From: Mycolicibacterium sp. P9-22
GTDB taxonomy: Bacteria > Actinomycetota > Actinomycetes > Mycobacteriales > Mycobacteriaceae
NCBI RefSeq assembly: GCF_008329585.1
Contig: NZ_NPKP01000011.1
Location: 124,001 to 188,000, forward strand
Direction of reading: 5' to 3'
DNA: 64,000 bases
In this document: one piece after another, positions 1-9,021 of the stretch
Position numbering within the stretch: the first letter of the stretch is position 1
Layout of the letters: the number at the start of each line of letters is the position of its first letter
Translations under genes and position numbers: made by a program
The notes under the pieces: generated by a model
Told to the model about the DNA's origin: nothing
The model's input: the letters and a program-made list of their open reading frames with translations, nothing else
Database searches by the model: none

Positions 1-735
1 GGTCCCGACCACCTCAACGGGCCGGCGCTGGTCGGGCTGGTGGCACGCGCGCTGGAGACGAGCTTCGGCGACCCGGCGTTCCTGCCGTCCCGGCTCACCG
101 TCGACCTGTTCAAGGCGGCCCGCGGTGTCCCGACGATCACCAAACTGACCCTGGTGCGCGATGGCCGGCGGGTACGCAACGCCGAATGCGAACTGATCCA
201 GGACGGTGTGACGGTGGTCCGGGCCACGCTGGTCCAGTACCGGCTCTCGGCACCTCCGCGGGGCACCGAATGGGTCTGCGCCGCCGAGTTCGCCGGTCCG
301 CCCGACCGGGACGAGAGCCGCGGCATCGGGATCGGCAGTGACGAGATCGGGTGGACCAGCGCCATCGCCGATCACCAGAACGCATCACGCAAACGGTTCA
401 TCAATCGCACCATCGACGTCGTCGACGGATACCGCAACACACCGTTCGTGCGTGCCGCCATGGCCGCCGAGGGCACCAGCCTCGTCACCAATCTCGGTAC
501 CGCCGGGGTCGGCTACATCAACGGCGATCTGACGGTGGCGCTGGCCAGGCTGCCGCGCGATGAGTGGATCGGCGTGCAGGCCGACTCGCACTGGGCGGCC
601 GACGGTATCGCGGTGGGCACCTCCACGCTGTTCGACGGCCAGGGCGCCATCGGCACCGGGATGGTCACCGCCGTGAGTAACCCGGACGCGCAGATCGACT
701 TCCGCAACGACCCGTTCCCGGAACGCACGCGCTGA
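1..735 (+). CDS. Thioesterase family protein (hotdog-type acyl-CoA thioesterase), 5' truncated by window edge
   Basis: The reading frame is open from base 1 to the TGA at 733-735, giving 244 visible residues. The true start lies outside the window; the GTG at 40 is internal. The N-terminal part (residues HLNGP, SRLTVDLFKAA) resembles the first hotdog domain of actinobacterial TesB-like thioesterases, and the second half (RFINRTIDVVDGY, NGDLTVALARLP, ADSHWAADGIAVGTSTLFD) resembles the second domain with its conserved DSHWA/GTSTLFD region. Such proteins hydrolyse acyl-CoA to free acid plus CoA in the cytosol. Substrate cannot be told. The next gene begins one base after the stop, so the two are probably co-transcribed. 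Confidence 0.75.
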   Translation, partial: GPDHLNGPALVGLVARALETSFGDPAFLPSRLTVDLFKAARGVPTITKLTLVRDGRRVRNAECELIQDGVTVVRATLVQYRLSAPPRGTEWVCAAEFAGPPDRDESRGIGIGSDEIGWTSAIADHQNASRKRFINRTIDVVDGYRNTPFVRAAMAAEGTSLVTNLGTAGVGYINGDLTVALARLPRDEWIGVQADSHWAADGIAVGTSTLFDGQGAIGTGMVTAVSNPDAQIDFRNDPFPERTR

Positions 736-736
736 T

Positions 737-1675
737 GTGGGCACGGCTCGGGAAAACTCGTGGACAGGACCTGTGCGGGCACCGTTGAATGCGGGGGTGG
801 CAACCAGCGAGGCACGTAACGGCGCGTTCATGGCCGTGGCCGCGATGTGTTCGGTGCAGTTGGGCGCCGCCATCGCCGTCGGATTGATCGACGATATCGG
901 CGCCACCGGCGCCGCCTGGCTGCGCTTGTTCTGGGCCGCGGTGCTGCTGCTGATCATCGTGCGGCCACGCCCGTCGTCGTTCACCCGGAAATCGTTTCTG
1001 GCCTCCGTGCTGCTGGGCGTGGTCACCGCCGGTATCACCGTGCTGTTCATGATGGCGGTGGAGCGCATCCCACTCGGTACTGCGAGCGCACTGGAATTCC
1101 TTGGGCCGCTCGGCGTCGCGGTGCTGCACGGCAACGGGCCCAGCAGGTTCGTCTGGCCCGGGCTCGCGGGGCTGGGTGTGCTGCTGCTCACCGAACCGTG
1201 GGCCGGTGCCGTGGACCCGGTGGGTGTCGGTTTCGCGCTGGCCGCCGGATTCTGTTGGGGCGCCTACATTCTGCTGACCCAACGCGTCGGCGACGCGGTG
1301 AGCGGACTCAGCGGTCTGGCGGTCTCCATGCCGGTGGCGGCCATCGTGGCATCGGTGGTCACCGGGCCCGCCGTTCTGGGGCACATGACCCCGCAGCTGT
1401 GGCTGGCCGGCATCGGGCTGGCAGTCCTGTTGCCCGTCATACCATTTGCCCTCGAGCTGTTGGCGCTGCGCCGGCTCACCACCGCAGCGTTCGGCACGCT
1501 GATGAGCCTGGAGCCGGCGTTCGCGATGCTGATGGGGCTGCTGATCCTGCACCAGGTCCCGGCGGCGCTCGGAGTCATCGGCATTGTCGCCGTCGTGATC
1601 GCCGGTGTCGGGGCGGCACGTTCGGGTGATCGTCACCCGTCACACGTCGCCGCGGACCTGGCACGGGGCGGTTAG
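737..1675 (+). CDS. EamA/RhtA-like DMT-superfamily permease
   Basis: A 312-residue integral membrane protein with about ten hydrophobic segments arranged as two EamA repeats, close in layout to RhtA-type threonine/homoserine exporters (second repeat carries LEPAFAMLMGLLIL, typical of the family). It probably exports an amino acid or related metabolite across the inner membrane. The GTG at 737 overlaps the region just after the thioesterase stop, but the first 20 residues are polar and poorly conserved in type, so an internal GTG at 797 or TTG at 785 may be the true start. Function beyond family is not visible. Confidence 0.75.
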   Translation: MGTARENSWTGPVRAPLNAGVATSEARNGAFMAVAAMCSVQLGAAIAVGLIDDIGATGAAWLRLFWAAVLLLIIVRPRPSSFTRKSFLASVLLGVVTAGITVLFMMAVERIPLGTASALEFLGPLGVAVLHGNGPSRFVWPGLAGLGVLLLTEPWAGAVDPVGVGFALAAGFCWGAYILLTQRVGDAVSGLSGLAVSMPVAAIVASVVTGPAVLGHMTPQLWLAGIGLAVLLPVIPFALELLALRRLTTAAFGTLMSLEPAFAMLMGLLILHQVPAALGVIGIVAVVIAGVGAARSGDRHPSHVAADLARGG

Positions 1676-1684
1676 CCTCAAGAA
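1673..1684 (+). promoter_or_regulatory. Leaderless -10 element of the DUF385-type reductase gene
   Basis: The hexamer TAGCCT (1673-1678, TANNNT) is followed by exactly six bases and then the ATG at 1685. This spacing places the predicted transcript start on the A of the start codon, the mycobacterial leaderless layout. No ribosome binding site precedes the ATG. Confidence 0.5.
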
Positions 1685-2035
1685 ATGTCCCGCACATTCT
1701 TCGACAACCCTGTCGCCCGCGCGCTCAACCGTGCGGCCGTCGGCCTGACCAACCTGCCGGTGCTCGGCGACCTGGTCGGTCGCGGCCTCGTCGAGATCCG
1801 CTACACCGGCCGCAAGTCCGGGCGCAGCTTCCAGACCCCGGTGAACTACCGGCTCGACGGCGATCGGGTCACCATCGCCGTGATGTCGCCGGACGCCAAG
1901 AGTTGGTGGCGCAATTTCGTCGGCGACGGCGGCCCGATCACGCTGCTCAACTTCCGCGGCAGCGACCGCACCGGCCACGCCGTCGCCACCCGTGACGACC
2001 GGGGCCGGGTACGGGTGAACGTCCGGCTCGCCTGA
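1685..2035 (+). CDS. Deazaflavin (F420)-dependent nitroreductase/quinone reductase family protein (DUF385)
   Basis: A 116-residue protein with the family signature YTGRKSGRSFQTPVNY around residues 39-54 and a WWRNF motif near residue 79. The family comprises small split-beta-barrel proteins, many of which bind F420H2 and reduce quinones or nitro compounds in mycobacteria; some members bind other flavins. This copy is short (typical 120-150) but has both conserved blocks. The leaderless promoter supports the start. It is convergent with the polyamine transporter operon two bases downstream. Cofactor and substrate are inferred from family only. Confidence 0.75.
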   Translation: MSRTFFDNPVARALNRAAVGLTNLPVLGDLVGRGLVEIRYTGRKSGRSFQTPVNYRLDGDRVTIAVMSPDAKSWWRNFVGDGGPITLLNFRGSDRTGHAVATRDDRGRVRVNVRLA

Positions 2036-2037
2036 GG

Positions 2038-2874
2038 TCAGACCACGATCTTCTTACGGCGGTACAGGGTTCCTGCCGCCAGCAACGCCAGGCTCACCAC
2101 CAGGATCGCGGTCGCCAGCACGTTGATCTGCGGTGGCACAGCGGCTTTGACCGCCGCGTTGACGTACAGCGGGTAGGTGGTGGTGGATCCGCTGACGAAG
2201 TAGGTGACGATGAAATCGTCGAGTGACAGCGCGAACGACAGCATGCCTGCCGCCACGATGCCCGGCACGATCAGTGGCAGCGTCACCTTGAAGAACGTCC
2301 GGGTCGGAGTGGCACCCAGATCCATCGACGCGTCCTCCAGCGTCCAGTCGAAACCGCGGACCCGCGCCCGCACCGTCATCGCGATGAAGCTCACCTCGAA
2401 CGCCACGTGCGCGATCAGGATGGTGGTGTACCCCGCGGCCCAACCGAAGTCCAGGAACAGCGTCAGCAGCGAGGCGCCCATCACGACCTCGGGAGCGGTC
2501 AGCGGCAGGATCATGAACGTGTCGACGGCCCGGTATCCGCGGAACCGCTGGCGCACCAGGGCGATCGCCAACAGCGTGCCGAGCACCAGCGCGATGAGCG
2601 TGGACACGAACGCGATGTTGAGGCTGAGCTTGAGCGCCTCGGTGAGCGCCGGATACTTGAACGGGTCGGCCCAGTTGTCCAGGGTGAAGCCCTGCCAGGT
2701 GTAGTTGAACTTGCCCGCCGGGTCGTTGAACGAGAACAGCACGATCACCAGGATCGGCATGAACAGGTACAGCAGTACCAGTCCGGCCACGATGCGCAGC
2801 GAGATATCGCCCCACTTCGGCCGGGACCGAACACGTTTCGGCGCCGGTGACCGGTCGACAACCGTCGCGGTCAT
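2038..2874 (-). CDS. potC: Polyamine ABC transporter permease PotC
   Basis: A 278-residue inner-membrane permease with six predicted helices and the ABC EAA loop (EDASMDLGATPTRTFFKV) near residue 185, which contacts the ATPase. It forms the channel with PotB. Its start codon overlaps the potB stop by four bases (ATGA), so translation is coupled. It is last in the potA-potD-potB-potC operon. The family includes spermidine/putrescine importers; substrate choice (putrescine, spermidine, or other amine) cannot be read from the permease. Confidence 0.88.
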   Translation of the reverse strand: MTATVVDRSPAPKRVRSRPKWGDISLRIVAGLVLLYLFMPILVIVLFSFNDPAGKFNYTWQGFTLDNWADPFKYPALTEALKLSLNIAFVSTLIALVLGTLLAIALVRQRFRGYRAVDTFMILPLTAPEVVMGASLLTLFLDFGWAAGYTTILIAHVAFEVSFIAMTVRARVRGFDWTLEDASMDLGATPTRTFFKVTLPLIVPGIVAAGMLSFALSLDDFIVTYFVSGSTTTYPLYVNAAVKAAVPPQINVLATAILVVSLALLAAGTLYRRKKIVV

Positions 2875-3746
2875 ACCAGATCCTCCGTACCCAGCGCCCG
2901 GGTGTACATCAGCACCCCGACGAGAATGAGCCCCATCAGCCCCAGACTGAGCGCAGCGGCAGCCGGGTAGTCCTTGACCACCAGGAACTGCTTCTGGATC
3001 ACGTTGCCGATCATGGTGGTCTGGGTACTGCCCAGATAGTCGGCGTTGATGAAATCACCGACCGCCGGGATGAACACCAGCAGGCTGCCCGCCAGCAGAC
3101 CCGGCACCGCCAGCGGGAAGATCACTTTGCGGAAACTGCGGGTGCCACCGGAATACAGGTCACGAGAGGCCTCCAACAGGCGCGGATCGATCTTCTCCAG
3201 GCTGACGTACAGCGGCAGGATCATAAAGATGATCCAGTTGTAGGTCAGCCCGCCGATCACGGCCCAGCTCGTGGAGAGCAGCCGGCCCTCCTCCGGAAGT
3301 AACCCGATCGCGCCCAGCCCGCTGACCACCCAGCCCTCGTCGGCCAGGATCGTCTTCCAGGCGATGGTACGGATCAGGAACGTCACGAAGAACGGCAGGA
3401 TCACCAGGCCCAGGATCAGGTTCTTGAACCGGCCCGCCTTGAACGCGATCACATAGGCCAGCGGAAAGGCCAGCAGCATGCACAGCACCGTCGCCGCCGC
3501 CGCATAACCGAACGACCGCAGAATCGGGTCCTGATACAGCGTGAACGCGTCGGCGAAATTGCCGAAGTTCCAATCGAAGGTCAATGTCGGCAGGTACACC
3601 GAACCGCCCGATGAGGACAGCGATGTGCGGGCCAACGAGAAGAACGGCACCACGAAGAACACCGCGAGGTAGGCCAGCGCGGGCAAGATCATCAGATAGG
3701 GGGCGATCTTGCTGCGCTGCCGGCCGCTGGTGGCAACTCCGGCCAT
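2871..3746 (-). CDS. potB: Polyamine ABC transporter permease PotB
   Basis: A 291-residue permease, paired with PotC. It carries an EAA loop (EASRDLYSGGTRSFRKV) near residue 195 and six predicted transmembrane helices following a short basic N terminus (residues RQRSKIAP). The gene starts 31 bases after the potD stop and ends overlapping potC. Length and order (binding protein gene directly before the permeases) match actinobacterial Pot operons. It acts in the inner membrane as half of the translocation pore. Confidence 0.88.
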   Translation of the reverse strand: MAGVATSGRQRSKIAPYLMILPALAYLAVFFVVPFFSLARTSLSSSGGSVYLPTLTFDWNFGNFADAFTLYQDPILRSFGYAAAATVLCMLLAFPLAYVIAFKAGRFKNLILGLVILPFFVTFLIRTIAWKTILADEGWVVSGLGAIGLLPEEGRLLSTSWAVIGGLTYNWIIFMILPLYVSLEKIDPRLLEASRDLYSGGTRSFRKVIFPLAVPGLLAGSLLVFIPAVGDFINADYLGSTQTTMIGNVIQKQFLVVKDYPAAAALSLGLMGLILVGVLMYTRALGTEDLV

Positions 3747-3777
3747 TTATGCTCCCTGCATTCGATGCGCCATCGAC

Positions 3778-4965
3778 CTAGCCGCCGGTGACAGCGGCGT
3801 ACAGGGTGTTGAACTCCAGGGTCTGCTCGTCGGTCAGCGCCGCCCACGACTTCAGCTTCGCCTGCATCTCGGCCGGCGGATTGATCAGCGGGTTCTCCGC
3901 CGATGCCGGATCGATCTTGGCGAGTTCGTCGGTCATGTCCGAGAGCGCGGGCACGTACTGGGTGTAGGCGACCAGCTTTGCGTAGTTGGCCCGGTCGTAG
4001 ACGTAGTCGATCCACGCCTCGGCGGCCTTCTGGTTCTGCGTCGTGTACGGGATCACCATGGTGTCGATGAACCAGTCGCCGCCCGATTCGGGCACGATGA
4101 ACTGCAGATCGGGGTTGTCGGCCTGCAGCTGCACGACGTCACCGGAATACGCCTGTGCCACAGCGATATTGCCTGCGGCCAGATCGTCGGCATAGTCGTT
4201 GCCGGTGAATCGGCGGATCTGCCCCTTGTCCTTCTGCTCGCGCACCAGATTCACGGCCTGCGTGATGGATTCGGTCGTCGGGTTCTCCGGGGAGTTGCCC
4301 TGGGACAGCATGATCATGCCGAGGCCGTCCTGGACGTCGGAGAACAGGCTGACCCGGCCCTTGAGCGCGGGATCCCACAGGTCGTCGATGGTGGTGATAT
4401 CGCGCCCGGTGGCCGCCCTGTTGTAGGCCAGCCCGACCATGCCGGTCATGTACGGCGCGGTGAACTTGCGGCCCTCGTCGACCTTGGAGTCCAACAGGTC
4501 CTGCCGCAGATTCTTGCGGTTGGGCACCCCGGCCTCGCTGATCTCGTTGAGCCAGCCCAGGCCCTTGACGCGGGCGGCCATGAACTCGGTGGGAACCACC
4601 AGGTCGGCACCGATGTCCTGCTTGCGTGACAGTGGCTCCTTGACCTTGGCGAACCACTGCTCGTTGTCGTTGTAGTCCTCTTTGTAGTCCACGGTCAGGC
4701 CGGATGCCGTCTGGAATGCGGCGACGAAACCGTCGGCCATGTAGAGCGGCCAGTTCGACACGCGCAGTGTGCCACTGGCGGGTCCACCGTCATCCGCAGT
4801 GCTCGACGAACCGGTGCTGCTGCTGTCGGATCCGCACGCCGCGAGGAACGACGAGCCGAGGATCGCCGCCGCGGCCGTGGCGGCGCTGCCGCCGATGAAC
4901 CGCCGCCGGCTGGTGCGGTTGGCAGCCAGTCGGGACAGTAGCCGGGGATCGATCTCGTTGGACAT
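3778..4965 (-). CDS. potD: Polyamine-binding lipoprotein PotD
   Basis: A 395-residue extracytoplasmic binding protein. The chosen ATG at 4965 follows a GAAAGG ribosome site and gives an N terminus with twin arginines (RRRF at residues 20-23), a hydrophobic stretch and the lipobox LAAC with Cys44, so it is probably exported by Tat and then lipidated. The body matches family 1 solute-binding proteins of the PotD/PotF type (SNWPLYMADG, WFAKVKEPL, DYVYDRANYAKL). An open frame extends upstream to 5148 but overlaps potA and lacks export features. It delivers the amine to PotB/PotC. Confidence 0.88.
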   Translation of the reverse strand: MSNEIDPRLLSRLAANRTSRRRFIGGSAATAAAAILGSSFLAACGSDSSSTGSSSTADDGGPASGTLRVSNWPLYMADGFVAAFQTASGLTVDYKEDYNDNEQWFAKVKEPLSRKQDIGADLVVPTEFMAARVKGLGWLNEISEAGVPNRKNLRQDLLDSKVDEGRKFTAPYMTGMVGLAYNRAATGRDITTIDDLWDPALKGRVSLFSDVQDGLGMIMLSQGNSPENPTTESITQAVNLVREQKDKGQIRRFTGNDYADDLAAGNIAVAQAYSGDVVQLQADNPDLQFIVPESGGDWFIDTMVIPYTTQNQKAAEAWIDYVYDRANYAKLVAYTQYVPALSDMTDELAKIDPASAENPLINPPAEMQAKLKSWAALTDEQTLEFNTLYAAVTGG

Positions 4966-5005
4966 GCGGTGCCTTTCGTGAGGGAGGGGAGCGAAAGCGA
5001 GAAGA

Positions 5006-6139
5006 TCAGGATTCGTCGAGCATCTCTTCGAGATCTTCGGTGGTGGGAATGTCCGCGGCCGGCAGCACGAGTGACGCCTCCGGGGACCAGCTGACGTAGA
5101 CCTCGTCGCCCGGGCGCAGCAGCGGCAGACTCTGCTCGGGCCCCACATGCGCGACCACCGTCGAGTCGTCGGGCGCGGCGAGGGACAGTCGCACCACCGG
5201 GCCCTGGAAGGTGAGGTCCCGCACGGTCGCCCGGACCACCGCGAGATCGCCGCCGGGTTGCTCGGTGGAGACCTGGACGCGTTCGGGCCGGATCATCAGC
5301 GTGGCCTGCCCACCGGACTCGATGGTGGTGTCGCCGGGTCGTGATTTGAGCGTCGTGCCGAGCACCTCGATCTCGACGAAGTCGCGGTTGGCCCGGCCGG
5401 TCTGCTTACCGGCCCACAGGTTGGCCTGCCCGATGAACCCCGCGACGAAGACCGAGGCGGGACGGTCGTAGATGTCGGCCGGGCTACCGATCTGCTCCAC
5501 GTGACCGGCGTTCATGACCGCGATGCGGTCACTCATGGTCAGTGCTTCTTCCTGGTCGTGGGTGACGTAGATGAAGGTGATGCCGATCTCGCGCTGGATG
5601 CGTTTCAGTTCGAACTGCATGGCGTGGCGCAGTTTGAGGTCCAGGGCACCGAGCGGTTCGTCGAGCAGCAGCGCGCTGGGGTAGTTGACCAGGGCGCGGG
5701 CCAGCGCGACGCGCTGCTGCTGTCCGCCGGACAGCTGGCCCGGTTTGCGTTTGGCGAAGTCGGTCAGCCGGACGATCTCGATGATCTCGTCGACCCGCCG
5801 CTTGACCTCCCCTTTGCCTTTCGCTTTGTCGATCTTCATGCTGCGCGGGCCGTAGGCGATGTTGTCCCACACGGTCATGTGCGGGAACAGCGCGTAGTGC
5901 TGGAAGACCGTGTTGACGTTGCGCTTGTGCGGGGGGACCTTCGACACGTCAACGCCCTGCAGGCGGATCGCGCCCGCAGTCGGCGTCTCGAAGCCGGCGA
6001 TCATCCGCAGGGTGGTCGTCTTACCGCAGCCCGACGGCCCCAGCATGGAGAAGAACTCTCCGGCGGCGATCGTGAAATCCGCATCTGCCACGGCGACATA
6101 GTCGTCGAAGCGTTTGACCACGTGGTCGATCTCGATCAC
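5006..6139 (-). CDS. potA: Polyamine ABC transporter ATPase PotA
   Basis: A 377-residue ABC ATPase: Walker A GPSGCGKTTT near residue 34, signature LSGGQQQRV near 140, Walker B LLLDEPLGALDL near 157, switch His in YVTHDQEEA, and a C-terminal TOBE domain from about residue 280 as in PotA. The start is GTG at 6139 with AAGGG nearby; the frame is closed by an upstream TGA with no ATG or GTG between, so this is the only conventional start. It heads the potA-D-B-C operon, leaving a leader of about 150 bases if the -10 proposed in the intergenic region is real. Confidence 0.88.
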   Translation of the reverse strand: MIEIDHVVKRFDDYVAVADADFTIAAGEFFSMLGPSGCGKTTTLRMIAGFETPTAGAIRLQGVDVSKVPPHKRNVNTVFQHYALFPHMTVWDNIAYGPRSMKIDKAKGKGEVKRRVDEIIEIVRLTDFAKRKPGQLSGGQQQRVALARALVNYPSALLLDEPLGALDLKLRHAMQFELKRIQREIGITFIYVTHDQEEALTMSDRIAVMNAGHVEQIGSPADIYDRPASVFVAGFIGQANLWAGKQTGRANRDFVEIEVLGTTLKSRPGDTTIESGGQATLMIRPERVQVSTEQPGGDLAVVRATVRDLTFQGPVVRLSLAAPDDSTVVAHVGPEQSLPLLRPGDEVYVSWSPEASLVLPAADIPTTEDLEEMLDES

Positions 6140-6429
6140 GGGTTCGCCCTTGCGCAGGGTCGTCCCGTCCTCGCCGACGATCTGGTCCGTGGCGGTGGCG
6201 TGTGTACCGGTCAGGGCGAAGCCTCCCTCAGCATTGCGTGGTCGGGATCAACAATTGCCCATCACAACCACCTTCGCAAGCGATTCCGCAACGAATTTAC
6301 ATTCCGACAATGGAATCCATAGCTTGTTCGCAGCATCTGGGACAGAATCCGCTGCGCCGATGTGTTGACAGGCACGGCCATCGGAGGTGGGGGCCCGGGC
6401 GGACCGGGGTGGCGTGATCGAATACTCGC
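6140..6429. promoter_or_regulatory. Divergent intergenic region between potA and NCS1 permease
   Basis: This 290-base stretch has no gene. Toward potA, the minus-strand hexamer TAAATT (6294-6299) is a candidate -10, and just upstream an inverted repeat ATTCC (6301-6305) / GGAAT (6312-6316) would sit in the promoter spacer, where a repressor could act. Toward the permease, TTGACA at 6365-6370 is a perfect -35 sequence but no convincing -10 lies 16-19 bases downstream. All assignments are by inspection only. Confidence 0.3.
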
Positions 6430-7851
6430 ATGACCGGCGGTGTAGCAAGTGACTCTCGAGCATCCAACCGAACGATTGATTCGCCGTCGTTCAGCGGCAG
6501 GTCCCCGGCCGGGGCCGGCGATCTGTCGGTAGAGACGCACGGCATTGCGCCGGTGGCGGCGGACCGCCGCTACGGGACGCCGGCGCGATTGTTCACCGTA
6601 TGGTTCGCACCTCAGGTCAATATGACCGGCGTCTTCACCGGCACCCTGGCCATCCTGCTCGGCCTCGGCTTCTGGCTGGGACTGCTCGCCATGGTGATCG
6701 GCACGGTGCTCGGTGGGCTGGTGGTGGCCTACCTGTCCACCTGGGGTCCGCGTACCGGCACCGCACAGTTGCCGTCGGCGCGGCTGGCCTTCGGTCCCGG
6801 CGTGGCCCTGCCGGCCACATTGCAGTGGCTGTCCTCGATCGCCTGGGATGCACTGGTCGGCCTGTTCGGCGGGCAGGCGCTGGCCCTGCTGCTCGACATC
6901 CCGTTCTGGGTGGCCGTGCTGATCGTGCTGGCCGTACAGGGTGCGGTCGGGTTCGTCGGGTACGAACTCATCCACCGATTACAGGCCGTGCTGACGGTGG
7001 TGCTGTTCGCCACCTTCGTGGTGTTCGCGGTGAAGCTCGTCGAGGGCCATGATGTCGTGACCCCGACGACGCTCACCGGTGCCGATCTGATCGGTGCCTT
7101 CGTGCTCGAGGTGACGATCGCGCTCAGCCTGACGATCTCCTGGGCAAGCTATGCCGCGGACTTCAGTCGCTACCTGCCGGTCGACTCGTCGAAGGCGAAG
7201 GTGTTCGGCTACACGTTCGGTGGAATGGTACTGGCGTACATCTTCGTGCAGGGCATCGGAATCGCCGCGGCCGATGTGATCGGTGCGCACACCGCCGAGG
7301 GTGTGCGCGATGTGATGGGTGGCGGCGTCCTGGGCGCTTTCGCGCTGCTCATCATCGCGCTGGCCTCGGTGGGCTCCGGTGTCATGAACGACTACAGCGG
7401 TTCACTGGCGCTGCAGACACTCGGCGTTCGGGTTCGCCGGCCGGTGTCCGCGGTCGTGGTGACCGTGCTTGCCTTCTTCCTCATCCTCTGGTTGGAAGGC
7501 GCGGATCTCTCGACGAAGTTCCTCGACGTACTCCTGCTGATCGGGTACTGGATCCCGGCCTTCGTGGCCATCATCGGCATCGACTGGGTGTTGCGCACCC
7601 GCGGCGCCGGCCCCGCCGTCGATGTGGCCTCGGCGTTCACCGAACGCCGGCACGCCGTCGCCGCGCTCGCGGTGTTCGTGGTCTCCTATGCCGCGGCCAT
7701 GCCGTTCATGAACACCACCCTGATCAAGGGGCCGGTGGCGCTGGCCTGGCACGGCGCCGATATCGCGTACTTCGTCAATTTCCTTGTGGCCGGGGTGCTT
7801 TACGGCGGTTACCGGTTACTCGCCCGCCCGGCAGGCCGCCGGGCGGACTAG
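6430..7851 (+). CDS. NCS1-family purine/cytosine-type permease
   Basis: A 473-residue membrane protein with about twelve helices after a roughly 50-residue hydrophilic N terminus. Family markers include TPARLFTVWFAPQVN near residue 50, WASYAADFSRYLP near 237 and GYWIPAFVAIIGIDW near 370, as in CodB-type cytosine and related NCS1 carriers. It should import a nucleobase, allantoin, hydantoin or similar N-heterocycle by cation symport. It is divergent from the polyamine operon. Its TAG stop and the stop of the convergent epoxide hydrolase overlap in the palindrome CTAG (7848-7851). Confidence 0.85.
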   Translation: MTGGVASDSRASNRTIDSPSFSGRSPAGAGDLSVETHGIAPVAADRRYGTPARLFTVWFAPQVNMTGVFTGTLAILLGLGFWLGLLAMVIGTVLGGLVVAYLSTWGPRTGTAQLPSARLAFGPGVALPATLQWLSSIAWDALVGLFGGQALALLLDIPFWVAVLIVLAVQGAVGFVGYELIHRLQAVLTVVLFATFVVFAVKLVEGHDVVTPTTLTGADLIGAFVLEVTIALSLTISWASYAADFSRYLPVDSSKAKVFGYTFGGMVLAYIFVQGIGIAAADVIGAHTAEGVRDVMGGGVLGAFALLIIALASVGSGVMNDYSGSLALQTLGVRVRRPVSAVVVTVLAFFLILWLEGADLSTKFLDVLLLIGYWIPAFVAIIGIDWVLRTRGAGPAVDVASAFTERRHAVAALAVFVVSYAAAMPFMNTTLIKGPVALAWHGADIAYFVNFLVAGVLYGGYRLLARPAGRRAD

Positions 7852-8984
7852 CTTCGCATCGTCGCGAAGAACGCCCTGACATCCTCGACCAGCAACTCGG
7901 GCTGTTCGAACGCGGCGAAGTGCCCGCCGCGCGGCATCGTCGTCCAGCGGGTGATGTCGTAGTGCGGTTCGCACCACGGCCGCGGCGAACGCAGGATCTC
8001 CTTGGGGAATTCGGCCACCCCGGTGGGCAACCGCACCGGTTCGCGTTTACCGAAGGCGCCGAAGCTCTCCCAGTACAACCGCGCCGATGACGCGCCGGTG
8101 CCGGTGAGCCAGTACATCATCACGTTGTCGAGCAGCTCGTCGCGGCTGAACACATTCTCCGGGTGACCGTCGCAGTCGCTCCAGGACCAGAATTTCTCCA
8201 CGATCCAGGCCAGCTGCGCCACCGGCGAATCGACCAGTCCATAGCCGAGTGTCTGCGGCCGGGTGGACTGCTGTTTGGAGTAGCCCGCTTCGAATGAGCG
8301 GTAGTGCTTCATCGCCGCGAAGGCCCGCTGATCGTCCTCGGTCGGGTTCTGCAGGCTCTCGGCGGTAGGTTGCCCGATCGGCATATTGGTGTGAATGGCG
8401 CAGCAGCCGCGACCATTTCGCCCGATCTGCGTGGTGACGGCCGCACCCCAGTCACCGCCCTGGGCGCCGTAACGCTCATACCCCAGTCGGCCCATCAGGG
8501 TGTCCCAGGCCACCGCGATGCGCTCGACACCCCATCCGGTGGTGGTGGGCTTGCCGGAGAAGCCATAGCCGGGCAGCGACGGGCAGACGACATGGAACGC
8601 ATCTTCGGCGCGCCCGCCGTGCGCGGTCGGATCGGTCAGCGGGGCGATGATCTTCTGGAATTCGACGATCGATCCCGGCCAGCCGTGCGTGATGACCAAG
8701 GGAAACGCGTCCCGGTGCGGGGAACGCTGATGGATGAAATGGATGTCGAGGTCGTCTACCGCCGTGATGAACTGCGGGAAGCGGTTCAGCTCGGCCTCCC
8801 GTGCCCGCCAGTCGTATCCGTCGGCCCAGTACTCGGCCAGCTCCTGGGTGTAGGCCAGCGGGATGCCCTGGCTCCAGTCATCGACGCATTCGGCCTCCGG
8901 CCAGCGGGTATGCGTCAGCCGGTGCTTCAGGTCATCGAGCTGATCCTCGGTCACCGCGATACGGAACGGTCTGATCTCGCTCAT
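7848..8984 (-). CDS. Epoxide hydrolase (EPHX1-like alpha/beta hydrolase)
   Basis: A 378-residue protein with the N-terminal epoxide-hydrolase domain followed by the alpha/beta core: oxyanion motif HGWPG near residue 107, nucleophile motif GGDWG near 180, and a C-terminal GGHFAAFEQP containing the catalytic His. These are the marks of microsomal-type epoxide hydrolases, which open epoxides to diols through an Asp ester. The ATG at 8984 (MSEIRPF) is preferred over one seven codons upstream because family members start at the PFRI strand. It is convergent with the NCS1 permease, so the neighbour says little about substrate. Confidence 0.85.
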   Translation of the reverse strand: MSEIRPFRIAVTEDQLDDLKHRLTHTRWPEAECVDDWSQGIPLAYTQELAEYWADGYDWRAREAELNRFPQFITAVDDLDIHFIHQRSPHRDAFPLVITHGWPGSIVEFQKIIAPLTDPTAHGGRAEDAFHVVCPSLPGYGFSGKPTTTGWGVERIAVAWDTLMGRLGYERYGAQGGDWGAAVTTQIGRNGRGCCAIHTNMPIGQPTAESLQNPTEDDQRAFAAMKHYRSFEAGYSKQQSTRPQTLGYGLVDSPVAQLAWIVEKFWSWSDCDGHPENVFSRDELLDNVMMYWLTGTGASSARLYWESFGAFGKREPVRLPTGVAEFPKEILRSPRPWCEPHYDITRWTTMPRGGHFAAFEQPELLVEDVRAFFATMRS

Positions 8985-9021
8985 GCGTTGACGATTCGCT
9001 CGCAAGCTTGGCTCATGGCGA

